Shown here: in pieces, positions 26,698 to 35,569 of the stretch
Layout: each line of letters starts with the position of its first letter
Numbering within the stretch: the first letter of the stretch is position 1
Program-made: the position numbers and the translations under genes
Assembly: GCA_028278065.1 (NCBI GenBank)
Contig: JANQFA010000214.1
Location: 1 to 46,986 of the forward strand
Direction of reading: 5' to 3'
Length of the DNA stretch: 46,986 nucleotides
Source: Myxococcota bacterium
GTDB taxonomy: Bacteria > Myxococcota_A > UBA9160 > JAFDET01
Notes under the pieces: model-generated
Told to the model about the DNA's origin: nothing
Database searches by the model: none
Seen by the model: only the letters and a program-made list of their open reading frames with translations

Positions 26698-27552
26698 CTA
26701 GAGCCTTCCGTCCTGCAGGAGCTCCACCGGATCCAGCGAGTCGTGGGTCCCCAGGTAGCCGCCCCCGGCAGCCAGCGCGTCGTGGACCGCGTAGCCGAGC
26801 AGCTCCTGGGATCGCCGCGGCAGGCCGCGCACGACGTCGGGAGTGGCCGAGAGGTAGTTGTTCTCCTCGGTGCGCAGCCAGCCGAGGGTGTAGGAGAGGT
26901 GCATCGCCCGCCGGCTCCGCGAAGACACGTTCGCTCCACCGCCGTGGATGGTCGAGCCCAGGTAGACCACGGCATCGCCCGCCTTCATGACGGCCGCGAC
27001 CGTCTCCTCGGGCTTGGCCTGACGCTCGAGGTCTTCCCAGCGATGGCTGCCCGGCACCACCCGGGTTGCGCCGTTCTCCTCGCTGAAGTCCTCGAGCGCG
27101 ATCACCGCGGCGACCTGGATCTCGGGATGGGGCCGCGGCATGTGGCACCAGACCAGCTCGTCGCGGTGCAGGAGCTGCTCCTCCGAGCCGGGACCGCGAT
27201 CCAGCACGTGGGCGATGTTGAGCTGGTAGCGGGCGCAGGAGGGCAGCAGGATCGTGTCGCAGACGCCGAGCAGGAGAGGGTGCACCAGGATCTCCTCGGC
27301 GAAGACCCGCGAGATGGCGGCGACCCCGGTGAGCTGCCGGGTCTCGCTGCCCATGAACCAGTCGATCGCCGGGTTCAGCATGCGGCGCCCTCGGGCCACG
27401 GCCTCGAGGTGCGGGTCGAGCTCCGCGTTGAAGCGGGCCAGGGTGTCCCCATCCAGCAGTCCCGCCACGATCACGGCGCCCATCCGGTCCAGGCCCTCGA
27501 CCACCGCCTCGACCGGGTCTCCGGCCGTCCGCCTCTCCAACGCCTCCACCAT
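26698..27552 (-). CDS. Phytanoyl-CoA dioxygenase (PhyH) family protein
   Basis: Predicted Fe(II)/2-oxoglutarate-dependent oxygenase of 284 residues. The double-stranded beta-helix metal ligands are visible as His-x-Asp in LLHRDELVW and the distal His in STIHGGGANVS; GATRVVPGSHRW precedes the distal His, as in the PhyH family, and a 2-oxoglutarate-binding Arg may be among SRSRRAMHLSY. Substrate unknown: members act on fatty acyl-CoAs, ectoine or secondary metabolites. ATG at 27552 follows GGAGGAGCACGAG. It is transcribed away from comF, with no obvious partner gene. Confidence 0.87.
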   Translation of the reverse strand: MVEALERRTAGDPVEAVVEGLDRMGAVIVAGLLDGDTLARFNAELDPHLEAVARGRRMLNPAIDWFMGSETRQLTGVAAISRVFAEEILVHPLLLGVCDTILLPSCARYQLNIAHVLDRGPGSEEQLLHRDELVWCHMPRPHPEIQVAAVIALEDFSEENGATRVVPGSHRWEDLERQAKPEETVAAVMKAGDAVVYLGSTIHGGGANVSSRSRRAMHLSYTLGWLRTEENNYLSATPDVVRGLPRRSQELLGYAVHDALAAGGGYLGTHDSLDPVELLQDGRL

Positions 27553-27644
27553 CTCGTGCTCCTCCAGCGCGCCGCCGGCCGCGGCGGCCTGCTAGGTTCC
27601 CACAGGTCGCCTCGCCCCGTCCAACGATCCCTCGGAGACGCATC

Positions 27645-28307
27645 GTGCGAGGCCTGCTCCGCGAGCTCCTCGAGCTCCTGCTGCCCCCCGCCTGCGCGGG
27701 CTGCGGCGCTGCGCCGGACGCGGACGACGCCGTCCTGTGCCGGGCCTGCGACGCGCGCCTGCCGCGCCTCGCCGAACCGCGGGATCCCCGACCGCCGCTC
27801 CCGGTGCTCGTCTCGGTGGCGGCGGTCTCGTTCGAGGCGACCGCCGAGGACTGGATCCACCGCTTCAAGTACCCGCCGCCGGGCCTCGCCGGACTGGCAC
27901 CGGGCCCCGAAGCCATCGTCCGCCTGCTGGCGCGGGAGGCGGCCGGCCACCTGCCGGAAGGCGCGGACCTGGTCGTCCCCGTCCCCCAGCACCCGAAGCG
28001 CCTCACGCAGCGCGGCTTCTGGCCTGCCGGGAAGCTCGCGACCGAGGTGGCGCGCGCCCTGGACGCGCCCCTCGCACGCGGTGCCCTGCGGCGGGTCCGC
28101 GACACGAGAAGCCAGACGGGCCTGGGCCGACGCGAGCGCGCCCACAACGTGGCGCGGGCCTTCGCCGCCCGGGGTCCCCTCGCGGGGCGAGTCGCGCTGG
28201 TGGACGACGTGACCACCACCGGCGCCACCCTCGCCGAGTGCGCCCGCGTCCTGATCCGCGCCGGGGCCTGCCAGGTGGCGGCGGTCTGCGCCGCCCGCCG
28301 GCTATGA
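27645..28307 (+). CDS. comF: ComF family phosphoribosyltransferase-like protein
   Basis: ComF proteins support uptake of transforming DNA in competent bacteria and occur widely without known competence. The 220-residue product has an N-terminal four-cysteine zinc finger (CAGCGA ... CRACDA) and a PRPP-binding motif VALVDDVTTTGATLAE. The central DLVVPVPQHPKRLTQRGF and RRERAHNVARAF blocks are diagnostic. Start is GTG at 27645. Its stop overlaps the stop of the opposing sensor gene by 6 bases. Confidence 0.93.
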   Translation: MRGLLRELLELLLPPACAGCGAAPDADDAVLCRACDARLPRLAEPRDPRPPLPVLVSVAAVSFEATAEDWIHRFKYPPPGLAGLAPGPEAIVRLLAREAAGHLPEGADLVVPVPQHPKRLTQRGFWPAGKLATEVARALDAPLARGALRRVRDTRSQTGLGRRERAHNVARAFAARGPLAGRVALVDDVTTTGATLAECARVLIRAGACQVAAVCAARRL

Positions 28308-29378
28308 CTCCGCGTCCTCGGCGGGGAAGGCCGCTTCGAGGATCGCGTGGCGGAGCCTCGCGGGATCGACCGGCTTCTTGAAGATCACGGTGCGCAGCCC
28401 CTGCACCCGGCTCCGCTTGATGATGTGGTCCTTGTCGTAGGTGAAGGCGGTCATCATCAGGACCGGGATCTCCGGATGGGAGCGGTGGAGGCTCGTGTAG
28501 AGCTCGTAGCCGTCCATGTTGGGCATCACCACGTCGGAGACCACCACGTCGATCGGGAGCTTCTCCACCTTCGCCAGGGCATCGCGTCCGTCCGAGGCGG
28601 TCTCCACGCTGCAGCCGTCTGCGGCGAGGATCTCGGAGAGCGTGCGCAGGATTCCCGGGTCGTCGTCCACCACGAGAATGCGCAGACCGCGCAGCCGTTC
28701 GTCCGCCTTTCCCTCCCAGCGCCTGCGCAGGTCGATCATGCGCGCGGGGCCGATGTAGTCGACCGTCTCGTAGCTCTCGCGCTCCACCATCTCGCCGAGC
28801 CGGTGCAGGATCTCGGAGATGCGCGCGATCTCCCGCCGGATCGCATCCAGGCGCTCCATCTCGACGGACGTGTCGCGCTCGTCGGCCAGACGCACCAGGT
28901 CGCGCTCGAGCAGCTCGGACTGGTTGAGGATCACGGAGAGCGGGTTGTTGATCTCGTGTGAGAGACCGATCGCAACCTCGCCCAGGGTGGCGAGCTGGTC
29001 CTTGTGCAGGATGTCGCGAAGGTCCTTGGCGAAGCCGATGGTCCCGTCCTCGCCGCCCTCGTCGTCGCGGAGGAGGGTCCCCGTGATGGCCACCGGGATC
29101 TGCTCGCCCTGCTTGGTGAGGAAGGTGGTCTGGAAGGCGTCGATCACCCCGCTTCCGCCGTGCTCCTCGGAGAGCATCGCGCGCTTCACGCGCCTGGCCT
29201 CCTCGAGATTCGGATAGAGCTGGGCCACGAAGCGGCCCATCACCTCGTCCGCCCGGTAGCCGAGGCTCGCCTTCGCGCCGTCGTTGTAGTAGACCACGGT
29301 CCCCTTCCGGTCCGTAGCCACAACGATGTCGGACGAGTGTGCGATCAGCTGTTCGAACTTGTCGGCCGTCAGCGCCAT
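28302..29378 (-). CDS. PAS / HisKA / receiver protein lacking a histidine kinase ATPase domain
   Basis: The 358-residue cytoplasmic protein has a PAS domain (about 5-120), an H-box with H141 in LSHEINNPLSVILN, a coiled dimerisation region to about residue 200, and a C-terminal receiver (232-350) with acidic pocket D238-D240, phospho-acceptor D282 (VVVSDVVMPNMDG) and K335. Between the H-box helices and the receiver there is no room for a HATPase_c domain; the linker is about 30 residues with no N, G1 or G2 box. It cannot autophosphorylate by itself, so it may be a phosphorelay adaptor. It lies 20 bases downstream of trxB. Confidence 0.85.
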   Translation of the reverse strand: MALTADKFEQLIAHSSDIVVATDRKGTVVYYNDGAKASLGYRADEVMGRFVAQLYPNLEEARRVKRAMLSEEHGGSGVIDAFQTTFLTKQGEQIPVAITGTLLRDDEGGEDGTIGFAKDLRDILHKDQLATLGEVAIGLSHEINNPLSVILNQSELLERDLVRLADERDTSVEMERLDAIRREIARISEILHRLGEMVERESYETVDYIGPARMIDLRRRWEGKADERLRGLRILVVDDDPGILRTLSEILAADGCSVETASDGRDALAKVEKLPIDVVVSDVVMPNMDGYELYTSLHRSHPEIPVLMMTAFTYDKDHIIKRSRVQGLRTVIFKKPVDPARLRHAILEAAFPAEDAES

Positions 29379-29398
29379 GAGGCGATGTCGTGCCCCCG

Positions 29399-30331
29399 CT
29401 ACTCGATCCCCTGCTCGGCCAGCCAGCGCTCCGCGTCGATCGATGCCATGCAGCCGCTACCGGCGGCGGTGATCGCCTGCCGGTAGGTCGGGTCCATCGC
29501 ATCCCCGCACGCGAAGACGCCTTCGACGTCCGTGCGACTGGTGCCCGGCACGACGCGAATGTAGCCCACGTCGTCGAGCTCGATCTGTCCCTTCACGAGA
29601 TCCGTGTTGGGCTGGTGTCCGATCGCGATGAAGAGCGCCTCCACCGCCAGGTCCCGGATCTCGCCGGTCTTCACGTTCCGGGTGCGGACGCCGCTGACGA
29701 AGCCGTCGCCCAGGACCTCCTCCACCACCGAGTCCCACAGGAACTCGATCTTCTCGTTCTTGCGCGCGCGCTCCTGCATGATCTTGGAGGCGCGCAGCTC
29801 GTCTCGGCGGTGGATCACCGTCACCTTCGTGCCGAAGCGGGTGAGGAAGAGGGCCTCCTCCATCGCGGTGTCACCGCCGCCCACGACGGCCATGGGCTTG
29901 TCCCGGTAGAGGGCCCCGTCGCACGTGGCGCAGGCCGAGACGCCCTTGTTGACCAGGCGCTGCTCACTGTCGATCCCCAGCCAGCGGGCCGAAGCGCCCG
30001 TGGCCAGGATCAGCGAGTCGGCGAGGAACTCGTGCTCGTCGCTCACCACGCGGAAGGGGCGGCTCGAGAGGTCGACCGAGGTGGCGTCCTCGAAGAGGAT
30101 CCGGGTACCGAAACGCTCGGCCTGCTTCTGGAAGAGGTCCATCATCTCCGGGCCGGTGACGCCTTCGGGGAAGCCCGGGTAGTTCTCGACGTCGGTCGTG
30201 ATCATCAGCTGGCCGCCGAACTGGAACCCGGCCAGCATCACGGGCTCGAGCTCCGCGCGCGAGGCGTAGATCGCGGCGGTGTAGCCCGCCGGTCCGCTGC
30301 CGATGATGAGCACCTTCACGCGCTCGGCCAT
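29399..30331 (-). CDS. trxB: Thioredoxin reductase (NADPH)
   Basis: Flavoprotein that passes electrons from NADPH to thioredoxin. The 310-residue product has the FAD site IIGSGPAGYTAAIYA, the redox-active CATC in SACATCDGALY, the NADPH site VVGGGDTAMEEA and the C-terminal FAD motif GVFACGDAMD. The variant motif GGGDTA, not GGGDSA, is common. ATG at 30331 overlaps the glutaredoxin stop by one base (TGATG), and a PAS-containing receiver protein follows, giving a redox operon. Confidence 0.95.
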   Translation of the reverse strand: MAERVKVLIIGSGPAGYTAAIYASRAELEPVMLAGFQFGGQLMITTDVENYPGFPEGVTGPEMMDLFQKQAERFGTRILFEDATSVDLSSRPFRVVSDEHEFLADSLILATGASARWLGIDSEQRLVNKGVSACATCDGALYRDKPMAVVGGGDTAMEEALFLTRFGTKVTVIHRRDELRASKIMQERARKNEKIEFLWDSVVEEVLGDGFVSGVRTRNVKTGEIRDLAVEALFIAIGHQPNTDLVKGQIELDDVGYIRVVPGTSRTDVEGVFACGDAMDPTYRQAITAAGSGCMASIDAERWLAEQGIE

Positions 30332-30591
30332 CAGTCGCTCTCCTGCAGGAGCGGGTCGAGCCCGCCCCGGGCGTCGAGTGCCGAAAGGTCGTCGAACCCG
30401 CCCACGTGGGTGTCTCCGATGAAGATCTGGGGAACCGTGGTCCGGCCGGAGCGCTCGACCATCTCGGCCCGGCGCTGGGGCGCAAGCCCGATGTCGACCT
30501 CTTCCCAGGCCTGACCCTTGGCCGTCAGCAGGCGCCTGGCCGCCGTGCAGTAGGGGCAGGTGCCCCGGACGAACATCTGGATGGAAGGCAT
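30331..30591 (-). CDS. grxC: Glutaredoxin
   Basis: Small dithiol oxidoreductase of 86 residues that reduces disulfides using glutathione. The active-site CPYC lies near residue 12 (GTCPYCTAA), followed by the cis-proline TTVPQIFIG and the GSH-binding GGFDDL motif. ATG at 30591 follows GGAGGACCG. It heads the grx-trxB-sensor operon; the glutathione it needs can be made from the gshA product encoded further along the window. Confidence 0.94.
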   Translation of the reverse strand: MPSIQMFVRGTCPYCTAARRLLTAKGQAWEEVDIGLAPQRRAEMVERSGRTTVPQIFIGDTHVGGFDDLSALDARGGLDPLLQESD

Positions 30592-30680
30592 CGGTCCTCC
30601 ACCGGGCCGGGCCCGGAATGTACAGGATTGAGATGCCGCCGCAGCCGAGGGGACACCGGCTCCCGCCCCGCGGGCTACCC

Positions 30681-32300
30681 CTAGAGCGGCTCGGTCAGCG
30701 GGATGTCCTCCCACATGAGCTGCAGGAAGGTGCCGATGAAGAAGGACAGGAAGGTCATCAGCAGTACCGCGGACGGAAAGGCGAGGAAGGGCTCGAAGCC
30801 GACGATGGAGGGCAGCTCGCCGGCCACGGGCGGCAGGGTGGCGCGCAGGGACTCGAAGGTCGCCGCGCGGGTTTCGGCGCCCAGCTCGGCGCCTCCCCAG
30901 TTGCGCTCCGCCATGAAGCGACCGAAGAGGCTGGTGAGCAGGAGCCCCAGCGCCAGGGCCTCCACCACGCCCAGCATGAAGATGGCCCGGGCCCGGGCGA
31001 ATGCCACGGCCGTGTCGCCCAGGCGGCGTTGGACCTCGATGTAGAGATAGAGGAGTGTCGCGCCGCCGAGGAGCGCCGTCACGATCAGGAGCGAGTGCCA
31101 TGGCTCGCTGGCCAGGTCCCAGACCTCGTCGATCAGGAACACCGGCAGGTAGCCGACGATGATCCCGGCCCCGATGCGCGGCACCGAGGCGTGGAAGAAG
31201 GTGAGGTCGCGCTTCACGCAGAAGCGCCACACGATGAACCAGATCACCGCCGCCGTGATCGCGGCCACCTCGAACGAGCAGACCAGGTCGAAGATGCGCG
31301 GCGCCCGGTCGTAGGCCACGAGCGCCGCCAGGAAGGGAGCCGTCAGGATGCCCAGACCGAGCACATAGTTGCGCGACGAGTGCCGGGAGAGCACCCGCTC
31401 GCCGTCGTCGTCGCCGCGCTCCACGTTGCGGTGGTGCTGGATGGCGGCGGCGGCGTGGTGCACGTCGTACTGGCGAAGGAACCAGCCCTCCAGCTTCTGC
31501 AGGACACGGAGGCAGTCGCGGTTGCGGCTGCGCCTCAGGTAGGGAACCAGGTCGCGCCCCAGGCTCAGGCGTCCGCTCCCGTCGGCGGTGGCCGCCCGCA
31601 ACACCTCGCTCTCGCGATCGCCGAAGGGCGAGCCGTGCGTCTCGAAAGCCTGGTTGCTCTCGTCCAGGCAGACATCCTCGAACCAGCGGTGGAAGGCCTG
31701 CTCGGCCACCCCCGTCAGCAGCCGGTCCGTGGCGTCGGAATCGTCCCCGGCGAGCGCGTAGAAGAGAGCCGTCTCGGAGACCTCGTCCCCGGGCTCGAGC
31801 GTGACGCCCCCCTCGTCGACGTAGCGCGCGAGGAACGCCGGAGAGACCCTGGCAGCCAGGAGCGCGTTGCTCGTCCGGTAGGCGAGCTTGCGCAGATGGA
31901 AGGCCGGAAGCCGCAGCTCCTCCTCCGCCTCCAGATCCTTGTCCGCCAGGAAGCGCAGGGCGACGCCGAGGAGCACGGTCAGGTCGCCGTGCACCCGGGA
32001 GAGCGCCTCGCCCTGCAGGCGTCCCTCCGACTCCAGCCGGTCGAGCGCGCGCTCCAGGTAGCCGGGCAGGGCGCGCAAGAGCTGACGCATGGCGCGCTCG
32101 GCGTCGCGCCGGTGGGCGCTCGGCGCGATGCGCCGCGGCGTGGTCCACAGGTCCTCGAGCTGGAGGTAGAGCTCTGCGGGATCGTGGCGGTCCGCGCGGA
32201 AGGAGAACGTCTCCGGAAAGATGCGCTCGAAGCCGCCGCCCTCGCTCCGCTCGAAGCGCACCTCGCGGGCGTGGAAGGCCCAGGTGAAGCGCAGCGCCAC
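30681..32300 (-). CDS. Multi-pass membrane protein of unknown function
   Basis: A 539-residue protein that I do not recognise. Residues 1-305 are predicted soluble, helical and charged. Six hydrophobic segments follow: about 312-330, 338-360, 374-394, 403-422, 439-461 and 503-530. A conserved-looking His-rich stretch (QYDVHHAAAAIQHHRNVE) precedes the first helix. The GTG at 32300 is the first standard start; the frame is open upstream through a Pro/Ala-rich segment with an in-frame CTG at 32336, so the true N-terminus may be longer. It follows a response regulator gene, and a sensor or effector link is only suggested by that. Confidence 0.75.
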   Translation of the reverse strand: MALRFTWAFHAREVRFERSEGGGFERIFPETFSFRADRHDPAELYLQLEDLWTTPRRIAPSAHRRDAERAMRQLLRALPGYLERALDRLESEGRLQGEALSRVHGDLTVLLGVALRFLADKDLEAEEELRLPAFHLRKLAYRTSNALLAARVSPAFLARYVDEGGVTLEPGDEVSETALFYALAGDDSDATDRLLTGVAEQAFHRWFEDVCLDESNQAFETHGSPFGDRESEVLRAATADGSGRLSLGRDLVPYLRRSRNRDCLRVLQKLEGWFLRQYDVHHAAAAIQHHRNVERGDDDGERVLSRHSSRNYVLGLGILTAPFLAALVAYDRAPRIFDLVCSFEVAAITAAVIWFIVWRFCVKRDLTFFHASVPRIGAGIIVGYLPVFLIDEVWDLASEPWHSLLIVTALLGGATLLYLYIEVQRRLGDTAVAFARARAIFMLGVVEALALGLLLTSLFGRFMAERNWGGAELGAETRAATFESLRATLPPVAGELPSIVGFEPFLAFPSAVLLMTFLSFFIGTFLQLMWEDIPLTEPL

Positions 32301-32373
32301 CCCGAGCCGCTCGTTGCGGTGCTCGAGGCGCTCCAGCGCACCAGACGCCGGCGCGGGGGCCGGCGGCGCAGCC

Positions 32374-33525
32374 TCAGAGGGTGCGCTGCTTCGAGTTCTC
32401 TCCGGAGTCGTAGTAGGCCTCCACGCGGCGCGCGAGCTCTCGCACCCGTGCCGGAACTTCTTCGGGTCGCGGCCAGCGCGCCAGCGCCACCCGCATGCGG
32501 TCCTGGAGGAGCTGGGCGTCCGGATAGTCCTCGCGCGCGAGGGCGTCGTCTATCGCGAGCCAGTTCTCCAGCGCCGTCACCGTGCGCGCCGAGCGCTCGC
32601 CCAGCTCCTGGACACCGGGGGAGCCGACCGTCGAGCCCTGGAGCTCGCTGCCCAGATCGCGCAGCTCGACGATCGTGGACTCCACGTCGCCGCGGATCTC
32701 CCCGTCCATCGCGACGAGCTGCGAGACCAGGTCCTCGAAGCGTCGCCGCAAGGGCTCGTGGGAGATCTCGCGGAAGAACACCACCACGCCGAGCTCGGCG
32801 CCGGCGGGATCGGTCAGCTTGTGCACCGTGAGGCGCAGGCGCAGCGTCACGTCGCCCCGGGCCAGCTCCACGTCCGACGTGTTCGACTCGTCGTCGGCGG
32901 CCAGGCCGAAGGCGACGCTGCGCAGCCTCTCGAGGTCGCCGCTCCCCAGCACCTCTTCCGCCTTGCGCCCCCGCGGATCCCCTGCGAGCCCCAGATACCG
33001 GCGCGCCAGCGGATTCGTGGCCTGCACCGTCCCGTCCGCATCGACCGCGAGCGCTCCCTGATCGACCCGGTCCATCACCGCCTCGAGGAGCACCTTGCTG
33101 CGCCCCAGCTCGGCCAGGAGTCGCTCGTTCTCCACCGTCAGCCTGTGATGCTCCACCGCCCGGCGGACCACCTGCTTGAGGTCGTCCGGCTCCCAGGGCT
33201 TGGTGATGTACGCGTAGACATGGCCGTCGTTGATCGCCTTGATGATGGCGTCCATGTCGGCGAAGCCGGTCAGGATGATCCGCACGGCCTCGGGGTGGCG
33301 TTCGAACACCCGCGACAGGAACTCGACACCGGTCATGTTCGGCATCCGCTGGTCGCTGATGACGACGGCCACCGGGTGGGCGTCGAGCATCTCGAGGGCC
33401 TCCGCGGCATCCGAGCAGGTCAGGACGTCGTAGTCGTCCTCGAAGGTGAACTGCATCGTCTCGAGGATGGCCTCCTCGTCGTCGACGATGAGGAGGCGAT
33501 CGCGCTGGGGCTGGTAAGTGCTCAT
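32374..33525 (-). CDS. Response regulator with PAS domain
   Basis: The 383-residue protein has an N-terminal receiver domain (10-125) with D15/D16, phospho-acceptor D58 (VVISDQRMPNMTGVEFL), T86 and K109, the wording found in RpfG-like and other single-step regulators. It is followed by a short coiled coil and a PAS-like domain (about 145-265: AVMDRVDQGALAVDADG). The last 115 residues are helical and match nothing I know; no HD-GYP, GGDEF, kinase or DNA-binding domain is seen. ATG at 33525 lies 22 bases after the DUF1232 gene. It probably signals through protein contacts. Confidence 0.85.
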   Translation of the reverse strand: MSTYQPQRDRLLIVDDEEAILETMQFTFEDDYDVLTCSDAAEALEMLDAHPVAVVISDQRMPNMTGVEFLSRVFERHPEAVRIILTGFADMDAIIKAINDGHVYAYITKPWEPDDLKQVVRRAVEHHRLTVENERLLAELGRSKVLLEAVMDRVDQGALAVDADGTVQATNPLARRYLGLAGDPRGRKAEEVLGSGDLERLRSVAFGLAADDESNTSDVELARGDVTLRLRLTVHKLTDPAGAELGVVVFFREISHEPLRRRFEDLVSQLVAMDGEIRGDVESTIVELRDLGSELQGSTVGSPGVQELGERSARTVTALENWLAIDDALAREDYPDAQLLQDRMRVALARWPRPEEVPARVRELARRVEAYYDSGENSKQRTL

Positions 33526-33547
33526 GGCCGCCGCTCGGCGGATGAGT

Positions 33548-34108
33548 CTACCAGCGGAAGAGGCCCTTGCCCTCCCGGGCGGCGGCCTTCTCCTGGCGCA
33601 CGGCGATCTCGTCGCGGATCGCATCGCGCTTGTCGCGCAGGCGTCGCGGCAGGCGCTCGCGGGCCACCTCGGTCCAGGGGCGCTGCTCGGCACCGTCGCG
33701 GAACCTGCAGAACTTGCGATAGCCCCACAGCTCGTGCTTGAAGTCCTGCTCCACGATCTTGATCATGATCGCGTCGTCCAGGAAGCCGAGCCCCGGGACG
33801 TGGTCCGGGATCAGGTCCTCGGTATGGGCGAAGTAGGCCAGGGCCGCGACCACCTTCGCGGCGATGGCGCGGTTCAGCGCCCAGTCCTCGTCCTCCACCA
33901 TGTCGACCAGCGACTCGAGGGTGTCGATCGCTTCTTCCGCGAAGCTGGGCAGGCGCTTGCTGGCACGCGCCTCGCCCACCACCTTGCGGGCCGCACCGAT
34001 GATCTCGGCGGGCTCCTCGTCCTTGGAGGCCTTCTTCGCGTCCCGCAGGAGACGCTGGAAGTACTTCAGGTCGTCGTCGTCCAGGGTGAAGCTGAATTTC
34101 ATCGACAT
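33548..34108 (-). CDS. DUF1232 (YkvA-like) domain protein
   Basis: The 186-residue protein carries the YkvA/DUF1232 motif as AYFAHTEDLIPDHVPGLGFLDDAIMI around residues 90-116 (given here in two overlapping pieces: AYFAHTEDLIPDH and PGLGFLDDAIMI). Family function is unknown; many members are membrane-linked, but this one has only weakly hydrophobic helices and a basic tail. ATG at 34108 follows GAGGTG. It precedes the PAS response regulator in the same direction. Confidence 0.8.
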   Translation of the reverse strand: MSMKFSFTLDDDDLKYFQRLLRDAKKASKDEEPAEIIGAARKVVGEARASKRLPSFAEEAIDTLESLVDMVEDEDWALNRAIAAKVVAALAYFAHTEDLIPDHVPGLGFLDDAIMIKIVEQDFKHELWGYRKFCRFRDGAEQRPWTEVARERLPRRLRDKRDAIRDEIAVRQEKAAAREGKGLFRW

Positions 34109-34157
34109 TGCGGGTGCACCTCGGGCGGGATCGGGTCCCGGCGGGACCGCGACTCTA

Positions 34158-35525
34158 TCAATACCGGGCGTAGTCGATCAAGCGCGCTGGCGACCGGGTC
34201 CATTCCCCCTCCCACAGGTCGAGGAGCGCCCGTCCCGGGCTCTTGCCACTCTCGAGCTGCGCGCGGACCGGGTCGAGGAAGCTCGATTCGTCCGGGTCTC
34301 GGCGACCCGCGTGCCCGATCCGGCGCAGCCCGGCGTCGGCCAGCGCCACCAGCTCGTGGCAGAGCTCGACCACGGGTCGTCCGTCCGGCCCCCGAGCGGC
34401 GAGGCCGCCCCGCGCGACCCGCTCGAGACACGCCTGCCGCTCGGCGGCGCTCCAGGATCCCGCCAGGGCCAGCGCACCCGCGCGAGCGTCCGCGTCGTAG
34501 AGGAGACCCTTCCACAGGGCCGGAAGCGAGCAGGTGAGATTCGGGGGCACCGCATCGGCGCCCCTCACCTCGATGAACCGCTTCAGGCGAACCTCGGGAA
34601 AGAGGGTCGTGAGATGGCGATCGAAGTCCGCCAGGGTGGCGGGCCCGGCTTCGTGACCCTCCTCCACCAGGCTGCGGAACGAACGCCCGCCCATGGCCAG
34701 GTACTGCCCGTCGCGGACGACGAAGAACATCGGCACGTCGAACGCCCAGCGCGCCCAGGCCTCGTAGCCGAAGTCCTCCTCGAACACGAAGGGAAGCAGG
34801 CCGCAGCGATCCGGATCGGTGTGCTGCCAGACGTGCAGGCGGCGGCTCTCGAAGCCGTTGGCCTTGCCGGCGCCGATGCTCGAGTTGGCGTAGATGGCCG
34901 AGACCAGCGGCGTGACCGCCATGGCGACGCGCATCTTCGCCACCATGTCCGCCTCGGACGCGTAGTCGAAGTTGGCCTGCACCGTTCCGGTCTGATGCAT
35001 CATCTCCAACGCGAGCTCGCCGCGGGTGGGCAGGTACTCCCGCATGATCTGATGACGCACGCGCGGCATGCGCGGCGCCTCCTCGATGGAGTGGAAGGGC
35101 TCCGCCCCCAGCGCCAGCCACGCAATCCCGAACTCCTCCTCCACGCTGCGCATCAGCACGAGGTGGGTCTGGAACTCGTCGCAGGTCTCGTGGATGGTGC
35201 GAACCGGAGCGCCCGAGAGCTCGAGCTGGCCGCCGGGCTCGAGCGTGATCGACATCCCGTCCCGGGCGAGGGCGATGGTGCGACCGCCTTCCTCGATCGG
35301 CGTCCAGCCGTCGATCTCCGCCAGGCGGCGCAGCAGCGCCTCGATGCCGCGGTCGCCTTCGAAGGGCACCGGCGAGAGATCGTGTCGATAGAGCCCGATC
35401 TTCTCGTGCTCGGTTCCCACCCGCCACTCGGCGGGCGGCTTCTCGGCGGCGCGGAAGTACCCGATCACGTCCGCGAGCGAGCGGACGGGAACGTCCAGCG
35501 CAGCGTCGTCACGATCGAGGCTCAC
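34158..35525 (-). CDS. gshA: Glutamate-cysteine ligase (plant/alphaproteobacterial type)
   Basis: Catalyses ATP-dependent joining of glutamate and cysteine, the first step of glutathione synthesis. The 455-residue product matches the GCS2/plant-type family, not the E. coli type: RVGTEHEKIGLY near residue 36, ITLEPGGQLELSGAP near 92, MMHQTGTVQANFDY near 175, ANSSIGAGKANGFES and a C-terminal RFIEVRGAD. GTG at 35525 follows AAGGGATGAC. No gshB is present in the window. Confidence 0.94.
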   Translation of the reverse strand: MSLDRDDAALDVPVRSLADVIGYFRAAEKPPAEWRVGTEHEKIGLYRHDLSPVPFEGDRGIEALLRRLAEIDGWTPIEEGGRTIALARDGMSITLEPGGQLELSGAPVRTIHETCDEFQTHLVLMRSVEEEFGIAWLALGAEPFHSIEEAPRMPRVRHQIMREYLPTRGELALEMMHQTGTVQANFDYASEADMVAKMRVAMAVTPLVSAIYANSSIGAGKANGFESRRLHVWQHTDPDRCGLLPFVFEEDFGYEAWARWAFDVPMFFVVRDGQYLAMGGRSFRSLVEEGHEAGPATLADFDRHLTTLFPEVRLKRFIEVRGADAVPPNLTCSLPALWKGLLYDADARAGALALAGSWSAAERQACLERVARGGLAARGPDGRPVVELCHELVALADAGLRRIGHAGRRDPDESSFLDPVRAQLESGKSPGRALLDLWEGEWTRSPARLIDYARY

Positions 35526-35569
35526 GTCATCCCTTCGATGCCGGGCGCGGAAGCCCGTCTCTCCGCCGC

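Noticed and set aside
26528-28228. A 566-codon minus-strand frame covering the dioxygenase and antisense comF
   Set aside because: It conflicts with two well-supported genes; only its last 40 or so codons look protein-like and are listed separately.
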